Origin: Lycorma delicatula
Taxonomy: Eukaryota; Arthropoda; Insecta; Hemiptera; Fulgoridae
Direction: 5' to 3'
Assembly (NCBI RefSeq): GCF_047948215.1
Contig: NC_134458.1
Span: forward strand, 87,871,260 to 87,935,259
DNA: 64,000 bases
Shown: in pieces, positions 56,348 to 64,000 of the stretch
Position numbering within the stretch: the stretch's first letter is position 1
Layout of the letters: each line of letters starts with the position of its first letter
Notes under the pieces: generated by a model
The model's input: only the letters and a program-made list of their open reading frames with translations
Database searches by the model: none
What the model was told of the DNA's origin: nothing
Program-made: the position numbers and the translations under genes

Positions 56348-57235
56348 TATTAACTAATAGATATTTAAATCCACCAATTACAGTTCAATAAAAGGTAAGA
56401 ACACTTGCCTGCCTATCTGTAGTGCTTTCAGAGCTTTAACTTCATCATCAGCAGATCAATTTTTATAAAATATACGTATATTAATTAAAATATATAATTA
56501 TAAAAAAAAAAAAAATGGTTAAAATGATAAAATTATTAGTATGAATATACTATTGTCATATTTAAAACTTATGGTAAAATGAGGAATAGTATTTATCAAG
56601 TATTCACTCCTTATGCCATGTCTACAGTTAATCAATTTATTATCAAATTTTATTTCTTTATTAATAAGTGTGTATTTATCTTTATATTTATTAATATAAT
56701 ATTTGTCTAATATATCAATTTGTTTATTATTATTATTATTATTTATATCTAAAATTTCTAAATTATTATTGGTGTCAGTAATTTTATGTTTATTTTTATT
56801 TGATGTTTTGTAATAATTGAGAATTTAATATTAACTTTTTTTAAAATGACTTTTTATGAATGACCGTGTGGTTCAAGATCAAGTGGAAGTTAAATATTTA
56901 TTTGTTAATAATTATTTCATAGTGTTTTATTTGTTCAGAAAAAAAATAAATATATACAACTGTATGTTGAATACTATTTTAAATCTTACAAAGGGTATTA
57001 AATTTGTATACAGACAATGTTTCAAAATAGTACATCCAAGTATTTACTGAATTTTATAGAAAAATAATAGATACATGGTTCTTTAATTAACATATTAACA
57101 ACTTAATTAGCTTTGACAAGCATTTTTTTTTAGTAAGTAACAGAATCTTTTCCTTTTAATGATCTTGTTTCTTTTCAAACAGTTTAGTGGTTGTTGAAAT
57201 TAAAAATTCAGATAAAGTATTTTTGACAAATTATT

Positions 57236-57264
57236 TAACAAGAGATATACAATATCTCTTGTTA
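57236..57264. repeat. Perfect 12-bp inverted repeat
   Basis: TAACAAGAGATA, loop TACAA, perfect complement. Confidence 0.85.
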
Positions 57265-57439
57265 ATTTTTTTTTTTGTATATATTTTTTTCTATTGTACA
57301 GAACAAAAAATGTAAGAATTATTACACCAGTAATCTAATTCATGCATTGAAAATATTCATTATGGTAGTTTATAGGCAAATAGATAGAATTTGATCAAGT
57401 GTCTTAAGTGAAGACCAGTTTGATCTCAGTAAGAGTAAG

Positions 57440-59259
57440 AGTATTAGCAAAGACCTTCTAACTTTCAGACTAACTTTAGAAGGCAGCCAGGCTGAAGAAA
57501 AATAGTACAACCTATAAGGCATTGTAGATTGAGAGACTACTACAAAACCTTAAAAAATCAGCTCTAAAAGTACAAATCCCCAATCCTGCTAATAAAGAAT
57601 GAAAACTGTAAACTGGCCCATAACAAAAAATACAATGCGGAATCCTAGCTAAATATTTCAACAAACTCCTAAATTGCTTAGAACTGATAGAACTCCTAAA
57701 CTTCAACACCAACACCTCAATAACAACATTATTAGAAAACATTAACCCTACCACAATAAAAGAAGTCTACCAAGTACTGGGTGAGAAGAATTACAAAGCA
57801 ACGGGAGAAGATCAGACTTTTGTCAAGATCTGGAAACATGCAGGAAGATCAGCAAAAATCAATCAAAGAAGAACTACCAGAACACTGGACGACAGCCCTC
57901 ATCCATCTGCTACACAAAAAAGGGGACAAAACAGATCCTTACAATTACAGGGGAATTTCACTCCTAGACACAACGTAAAAAATTCTTTCAAAAATCATCC
58001 TCAACAGGATTGGTTCACAACTTGAGAAAGAACTAGAAGAATATAAGGGAGGTGTCAGACCCTGGAGGAGCTGTCCGGACCAGATCATGAGTCTCAAGCT
58101 AACAATAGATTACAAGAAAAGAAACGGAGACATGGTGATAACATTTGTTGATTTCAAGAAAGCTTATGACTACATCCACAGATAATCCCTCCTATAAATT
58201 CTATGACACCTTGAACTATATACCAAATTATTAAACATGATAAAACTAAACCTCATAAACACTAAGTCGAAAGTAAAATTCAGAGGCGAGCTCTCAGAAC
58301 CATTTGAGATCAAAACAGACTGTTCCAAGGTGATGGGCTCTCACTGCTGTTGTTCAACTGTAACCTAGAAATGGAAATGAGGGAATAGCTCAAAAAATGC
58401 TCTGCAAAAGTAAAAATAGACCAAGAAATCAAAACAAGCTGTCTTGGTTTTGCTGATGACTTGTGCTGCTAGCAAATAAAATTGGCCTCAAAATATCATT
58501 TGAAAAGACAAATTATGCCCCAGAAACCAACACGATTAAAAGAAGTAAACATAAATGGTAATAAAATTGAGAGATAGTAACCCAATTTAAATATCTTGGA
58601 GAAATAGTAACCAACAACATAAATGAAAAATCTCGATCCACATAAGAAGAAACAAACTAGCTAAAGCTCAAAAATTAATCTAATACATTCACAATAAAAA
58701 ATGCCTATCAATAAACGCAAAAATAAGATGCTACAACACAGTTATAAAATCAGAAGCCACTTATGCAACAGACACCCTTCCACCTGAATGAACAAAGACA
58801 GACAGACTCCAGAAAATCAAAATAAGAATTGGAAGAACCTGCATTAATAAAAAGTACCAGAAAGATTGGCAGTGGCGGACTGTGCCCAACAGAGTCATGC
58901 ACAAAGAGTTAGAACCCATCACTGATACCATGCATAACAGCAGACTAGTATTCTTTGGAAATATCATGATGCAAGATTCAAGATCTCTGAAACAGCTAGT
59001 AGAGTACAATCTTGACTCGAAAAATACCAAGATGGACCAGTGAAATAAGGATATTGGCCTTACATTAGAAGGTACCACAGATAAGATAAAATTAAACAAG
59101 AAAATCAAAAACACTCGCTTCACATTCACAACACAAACATTTTCAGCAATAGAAATGGCACTAAGATCAGAATGAACGAAAGAGTACTGGGAGGACTGCA
59201 AGGTCCAAACAGTCCCGTGGAAGAGAGATTTGGGTAATGGACTGACTAAAGTGATCCTA
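57440..59259 (+). mobile_element. LINE reverse transcriptase fragment (family X), larger copy
   Basis: Plus strand across frames: ILAKYFNKLLNCLELIELL, NYKATGEDQTFVKIWKHA, EHWTTALIHLLHKKGDKTDP with YNYRGISLLDTT (finger), KILSKIILNRIGSQLEKELE, VITFVDFKKAYDYIHR (motif A), CLGFADDL (catalytic) and a C-terminal tail similar to that at 24.5 kb. It has many stops. The 3' end is interrupted by the RTE copy at 59,272. Confidence 0.8.
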
Positions 59260-59271
59260 TGTGGTCAAGAT

Positions 59272-60478
59272 TTTTTTTTTTTTGTCTTCAGTCATTTGAC
59301 TGGTTTGATGCAGCTCTCCAAGATTCCCTATCTAGTGCTAGTCGTTTCATTTCAGTATACCCTCTACATCCTACATCCCCAACAATTTGTTTTACATACT
59401 CCAAACGTGGCCTGCCTACACAATGTTTCCCTTCTACCTGTCCTTCCAATATTAAAGCGACTATTCCAGGATGCCTTAGTATGTGGCCTATAAGTCTGTC
59501 TCTTCTTTTAACTATATTCTTCCAAATGCTTCTTTCTTCATCTATTTGCCGCAATACCTCTTCATTTGTCACTTTATCCACCCATCTGATTTTTAACATT
59601 CTCCTATAGCACCACATTTCAAAAGCTTCTAATCTTTTCTTCTCAGATACTCCGATTGTCCAAGTTTCACTTCCATATAAAGCGACACTCCAAACATACA
59701 CTTTCAAAAATCTTTTCCTGAGATTTAAATTAATTTTTGATGTAAACAAATTATATTTCTTACTGAAGGCTCGTTTAGCTTGTGCTATTCGGCATTTTAT
59801 ATCGCTCCTGCTTCGTCCATCTTTAGTAATTTTACTTCCCAAATAACAAAATTCTTCTACCTCCATAATCTTTTCTCCTCCTATTTTCACATTCAGTGGT
59901 CCATCTTTGTTATTTCTACTACATTTCATTACTTTTGTTTTGTTCTTGTTTATTTTCATGCGATAGTTCTTGCGTAGGACTTCATCTATGCCGTTCATTG
60001 TTTCTTCTAAATCCTTTTTACTCTCGGCTAGAATTACTATATCATCAGCAAATCGTAGCATCTTTATCTTTTCACCTTGTACTGTTACTCCGAATCTAAA
60101 TTGTTCTTTAACATCATTAACTGCTAGTTCCATGTAAAGATTAAAAAGTAACGGAGATAGGGAACATCCTTGTCGGACTCCCTTTCTTATTAGGGCTTCT
60201 TTCTTATGTTCTTCAATTGTTATTGTTGCTGTTTGGTTCCTGTACATGTTAGCAATTGTTCTTCTATCTCTGTATTTGAACCCTAATTTTTTTAAAATGC
60301 TGAACATTTTATTCCAATCTACGTTATCGAAAGCCTTTTCTAGGTCTATAAACGCCAAGTATGTTGGTTTGTTTTTCTTTAATCTTCCTTCTACTATTAA
60401 TCTGAGGCCTAAAATTGCTTCCCTTGTCCCTATACTTTTCCTGAAACCAAATTGGTCTTCTCCTAACACTTCTTCCAC
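59272..60478 (-). mobile_element. RTE-type LINE, copy 4 (1.2 kb, 5'-truncated, very young)
   Basis: Minus-strand insertion with poly-A tail (poly-T at 59,271-59,283) and a perfect 12-bp target duplication TGTGGTCAAGAT (59,260-59,271 and 60,479-60,490). It differs from copy 1 at only about three bases by eye. The first bases past the 5' truncation are target DNA. Confidence 0.95.
59288..60478 (-). pseudogene. RTE reverse transcriptase, C-terminal 397 residues
   Basis: The element-derived frame begins at VEEVLGEDQFGFRKSIGTRE. The open frame's earlier Met at 60,505 is in flanking DNA. Motifs A, B and C (LAFIDLEKAFDN, GVRQGCSLSPLLF, RFADDIVILAES) and the C-terminus are intact without a stop. The endonuclease and finger region are missing, so it is dead on arrival. 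Confidence 0.92.
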
Positions 60479-60490
60479 TGTGGTCAAGAT

Positions 60491-61140
60491 AATAATAGAA
60501 AACAAAGAGTTGTTAAGAATCTGTATAAAAATTGAACGGTAGCTATAAGAGTAGGTGGTAAAGAAAGGTTAGCTGTAACTCATAAAGGAATGGGTTAAGA
60601 ATGTAGTTTGTCCCTGCCCCTTTTACATTTTTCTGTAGAAGGAGCAATGTGTCAATTGAAGAATTTGAGAGTGGTGTATCTATTCAAGAAGAGAAAATGA
60701 TGATGTCAAGATTTGCTGTTAAGGTTGTTCTTTTGAAGGAAACCAAATAAATTTAAAGTAATTCTGAAAGACACAAATCTATTAATAAAAGAAAAATTCA
60801 GTTTAAATATAAATAAAACTAAAACAGAGATAATGAAATGTGATAGAAAGCAGGAAAATGAAGAATTAAATAAAACTATAAGGAGATGAACATTTAATTT
60901 TTCAGAAATTATAGAATTTTATTGTGTAAGTAATAAAATTGAAATATAATTTAAAAAATTTTAATGTTCTTTTTGAAAATATTTGTGTAGAGTGTAGTGC
61001 TTTATGGTTAGAAATCATGGACAAAAATGAAAACAGAAAGGAAAAGAATATCGGTGTAATATGGTATTACAGAGAATGTTGAAAATTAGTTTTGCTGATA
61101 AAATTCTAAATGAAGGGTTAAGAAGAGCAGGTCAGGTTTG
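60491..61140 (+). mobile_element. Old RTE-like LINE remnant
   Basis: Plus-strand pieces match the RTE protein in order: LAVTHKGMG-stop-ECSLSP (motif B), SLNINKTKTEIMKCDRKQEN, then the SETWT/WCYRRMLKI region as MVLQRMLKISFADKILNEG-like sequence at about 61,060-61,120. It is heavily mutated and older than copies 1-4. Confidence 0.65.
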
Positions 61141-61210
61141 TGGTAGAATATTGTAACGATATGAGTTAAGCTGATAAATCGTACATTACGCATCCAGGTT
61201 TAATTAATTT

Positions 61211-61502
61211 AACCCACCGGGTTGGTCTAGTGGTGAACGTGTCTTCCCAAATCAGCCGATTTGGAAGTCGAGAGTTCCAGTGTTCAAGTCCTACTAAAGT
61301 CAGTTATTTTTACACGGATTTGAATACTAGATCGTGGATACCGGTGTTCTTTGGTGGTTGGGTTTCAATTATCCACACATCTCAAGAATGGTCGAACTGA
61401 GACTGTATAAGACTATACTTCATTTACACTGGTACATATCATCCTCTGAAGTATTATCTGAACGGTAATTACCGGAGGCTAAACAAGAAAAAGAAAGAAA
61501 AA
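61211..61502 (+). mobile_element. tRNA-derived SINE, copy G (full length)
   Basis: AACCCACCGGGTTGGTCTAG head, GTTCAAGTCCTACTAAAG box B region, shared body, AAGAAAAAGAAAGAAAA tail. The perfect 15-bp target duplication AGGTTTAATTAATTT lies at 61,196-61,210 and 61,503-61,517. Confidence 0.95.
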
Positions 61503-61517
61503 AGGTTTAATTAATTT

Positions 61518-62190
61518 TATAATAAAGGGTTGTATAGAAAGTAAAAACTGTAAAAGTAGATAATAACTGGAATATATAGAACAGGTAACTAATGGTATAG
61601 AATGTTATTATATGTAGAGTTTAAAAAAGATTGGTGCAGAGCAGGAAGAAATGGAAAATATCATCAAACCAGTTGTCTGACTTATAACTTCTAAAATAAA
61701 TATTAACTGTATAATGTATGCATACAGAATATTTATGGTAATTTAAATCCATGGAAAAATATTTAAAGAATATTCTTATATAATGAATAGAGTTTGTCAC
61801 CATTGGATTTTATTGTTATTACTGTAGTACAGTTTTATTACATTCCCACAGTTGAGTATTTCTAATTTAGTGTTTAGTTTATTTTGTAACACGCGTCACT
61901 TCATCCTAGTTAGTCTTTTGATTACTGTGAAGGGCAAATAAGACTTCTATTTTACCTGGTTTTTTTTTCTATCCTGCCAACTACCATTGTTATCTGTTTA
62001 TTTCGTTATATATTACAAAACAACAGCATTATTGTATACGGTTTGTTTTTTTTTAAATAGACTTAGGACAGAATGAAATTTGTTGAAATAACATTATATA
62101 CTGAAATTAAATACATGTTTTATGTCATATCAGATGGATTGCATATTTGAGTTTATTTTCACCTATTTTCATCTATTTTGAACCCTTTAT
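61518..62190. other. AT-rich sequence between SINE and mitochondrial-like DNA
   Basis: Nothing recognised. The left edge of the mitochondrial insertion lies somewhere near 62,150-62,300. Confidence 0.4.
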
Positions 62191-62269
62191 TTTGACTTAC
62201 TTTAGTAAGGAGTAACTAAAGTTAATGTCGTTGGTGAAGGGTAGGAAGTCCTGTTTTGAGTACTTTTTA

Positions 62270-63045
62270 TTTTATTAATTATTTGTTTATGAAGGTTTAA
62301 AGTTCCCTCTAAAATATTTATTTAAAAAAATTTGATTTTTGTTTTAAGATTTGGCTTTAAATTTATAAATGTAAATTTTTGTTAGGTTAAATATCCTTAA
62401 TGGTTGATATTTATTTTCAGTATTAAAGTTTTTTAGTTTAATTTTTTAATTTAAGTTATATTTTTTAGAACCAAAAAATGTTGTGCCAGCATTTGCGGTT
62501 ATTCCTCAGGTTCAAGTCAATTTTTTTTTAGAATTTAGTCTAACTTAATTTTAATATTTTGTATTTAGGTGAAATTTATATAATAACATTTTTTTTTCTA
62601 TGTAAATTTGAGTTTAAACCAGGATTAGATACCCTGTTATTTTAATTAGTAATTTTTTTCTTACGTAGTATATTTTTTATAATTGAAATTTAATAGGTCT
62701 GGCGGTTTTTAAATCTTTTTAGAGGAACCTGTAATTTACATGATATTCCACGATTTTTTATACCTTTTTTTTCTTGTATATCGCTGTCGTTGAGTGTAAT
62801 GAAAATTTATTTTCTTTTTCTTTTTAAAGATTTATGTTAGGTCAAGATGCAGTTATAAGAAGGTTATTATGGGTTACATTAATATTTTTTTTTTGATTTG
62901 ATTAAATTTGAATTTTGGATTTAATAGTAATTTTTTTAAATTAATTTTTTGAATTTTGCTCTTAATTATGCACACATCGCCCGTCACTCTCATAAATTGA
63001 GATAAGTCGTAACAAAGTAGATGTACTTGAAAGTGTATCTAGAAT
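62270..63045 (+). rRNA. rrnS: Mitochondrial 12S rRNA-like sequence (probable NUMT)
   Basis: Conserved small-subunit blocks in order: TTGTGCCAGCATTTGCGGTT (62,481 on), AAACCAGGATTAGATACCCT (62,618 on), GCACACATCGCCCGTCAC (62,968 on), AAGTCGTAACAAAGTAGATG and AAGTGTATCTAGAAT at the 3' end. The strand is T-rich, as expected for the insect minority-strand transcript. It lies in the same contig as nuclear transposons, so I read it as a nuclear copy. The 5' boundary is approximate and 12S is only lightly diverged from expected insect sequence. Confidence 0.85.
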
Positions 63046-63109
63046 CGGATTTTGGATTATTCTTATTTACTGTTCAATTCAGTTGAGTCTGATAGGTTTT
63101 TTCTTTTTT

Positions 63110-64000
63110 TTTTTTAATTTATTTAATTGTACTGTATTGGATTGATAAATTTTATTTTAGAATAATAATTTTTTTAGTACCTTTTGTATCAGGGTTAATT
63201 AACTTTTTAAATTTATTTTTTTTCCCGAATAATGAAGATCTATCTTAATCTGTATTTTATTGTAGAATAATTATTTATAACTTTGGGATTGTTTTGATAT
63301 GAAATTCATTTCTTTTTGTATCTGGTAAGTTGATTTAATCGAGAATTTCTTTTTGTTAATTTCTTTTTTTTCATTTTGAAATTTTATATTAAGGTGGATA
63401 AGCTCTTTTTTTTATATAATTTTTTTCTTTTTTTTCTTGTTGGATTAGAATCTTTCATCATTTAAAGTTCGTTGTAGATTAAAATTTAATTTTTTGTTTA
63501 TTTATTTTTTTACTGGATTTTTATTAATTTTGAATTATGATTGAATTAGTAGATTTAAAAATTTTATTTATGAATTAGGCAAAAAAATAATTTCACCTGT
63601 TTATCAAAAACATGTCCTTTTGAAATTTATTTAAGGTTTGGCCTGCTCAGTGGTTTTAAATAGCCGCAGTATTTTGACTGTCCTAAGGTAGCATAATAAT
63701 TAGTCTTTTAATTGAGGTCTGGGATGAATGGTTTGACGAAAATTATGCTTTATTTTTAAGATTTAATTTGAATTTTATTTTTGAGTTAAAAAGCTTAAGT
63801 TTAGAAGAGTTTAGAAATTTTGTTTACAAAATTTTTTTTTTAGTTTATTTTTAACATTTTTGTGGGCTAAATTTTGTTGGAGTGATAAATACAATTTTAA
63901 TCTTTATATATTTTTTTCAATTTTTATGAAGTTTTGATCCTTTATTTTGATTAAAAGATTTAGATACCTTAGGGATAACAGCGTTATAAATCTGGAGAGT
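63110..64000 (+). rRNA. rrnL: Mitochondrial 16S rRNA-like sequence (partial, runs off the window)
   Basis: Conserved large-subunit blocks: TCACCTGTTTATCAAAAACA (63,593 on), AATAGCCGCAGTATTTTGAC, AAGGTAGCATAATAATTAGT, GGGATGAATGGTTTGACG and TTAGGGATAACAGCGTTAT just before the end. Order 12S then 16S on one strand matches insect mtDNA. Small departures from typical conserved bases (TGTCCTAAGG, GTTGGAGTGATAAAT) suit a pseudogene. The start position is uncertain and no clear tRNA-Val lies between. Confidence 0.85.

Larger units (their letters stand above)
55429..57439. other. AT-rich sequence, nothing recognised
   Basis: Apart from a GT microsatellite and a small hairpin there is nothing to report. 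The frame at 56,856-57,050 has no family features. Confidence 0.4.

Noticed and set aside
63045..63110. tRNA-Val expected between 12S and 16S
   Set aside because: I could not fold a cloverleaf or find a convincing anticodon arm here, so it is not listed.

Overview
This is 64 kb of AT-rich animal nuclear DNA. It is almost certainly from an insect, and the transposon flora makes a hemipteran a reasonable guess, though the sequence alone does not prove it. There are no operons, Shine-Dalgarno sites or dense coding. Most recognisable content is mobile DNA in various states of decay, and the one plausible host-type gene is spliced and gag-like. The last 1.7 kb is a nuclear copy of mitochondrial 12S and 16S rRNA genes.

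Layout. (1) 0-6.5 kb: a tRNA-derived SINE, the 3' end of an R1-like LINE, and a 2.65-kb RTE-type LINE on the minus strand whose endonuclease and reverse transcriptase are separated by one stop codon. (2) 6.8-9.3 kb: a two-exon minus-strand gene encoding a coiled-coil plus gag-like protein, with both exons open and in phase. (3) 10.3-11 kb: a decayed mariner. (4) 11.8-23.9 kb: a Polinton/Maverick-like assemblage with a capsid-like ORF fragment, a protein-primed type-B DNA polymerase pseudogene (15.5-22.2 kb), small ORFs and a retroviral-type integrase with a chromodomain-like tail. The polymerase is split by a nested 2.6-kb element with very long GC-rich terminal inverted repeats. Upstream lies an unusual array of about ten diverged repeat units, most followed by a palindrome whose arms vary while pairing is kept, and a cluster of three histone-type 3' stem-loops without a histone gene. 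(5) 23.9-32.4 kb: a LINE fragment, a degenerate R1-like LINE, a tRNA-Arg-like remnant, a decayed mariner and a decayed DDE transposase. (6) 33.9-51.6 kb: SINE copies, a jockey/CR1-like LINE fragment, a nearly full-length mariner-like element (37,515-38,837), short RTE tails, foldback repeats, a Helitron-like candidate and a mariner remnant interrupted by a SINE. (7) 54.8-61.5 kb: an inverted copy of a 650-bp repeat, a LINE interrupted by a very young RTE copy, an old RTE remnant and a SINE with a perfect 15-bp target duplication. (8) 62.2-64 kb: mitochondrial-derived rRNA genes.

How the parts relate. The SINE family (seven copies) has box A/box B heads and A/G-rich tails, and five copies show target-site duplications of 12-15 bp, which indicates LINE-mediated mobility. 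The RTE copies at 3.6 and 59.3 kb differ at only about three positions over 1.2 kb by eye, so that lineage moved recently. Reverse transcriptase, integrase and transposase reading frames otherwise carry frameshifts and stops. Nothing here looks like a working gene cluster except, possibly, the gag-like gene.
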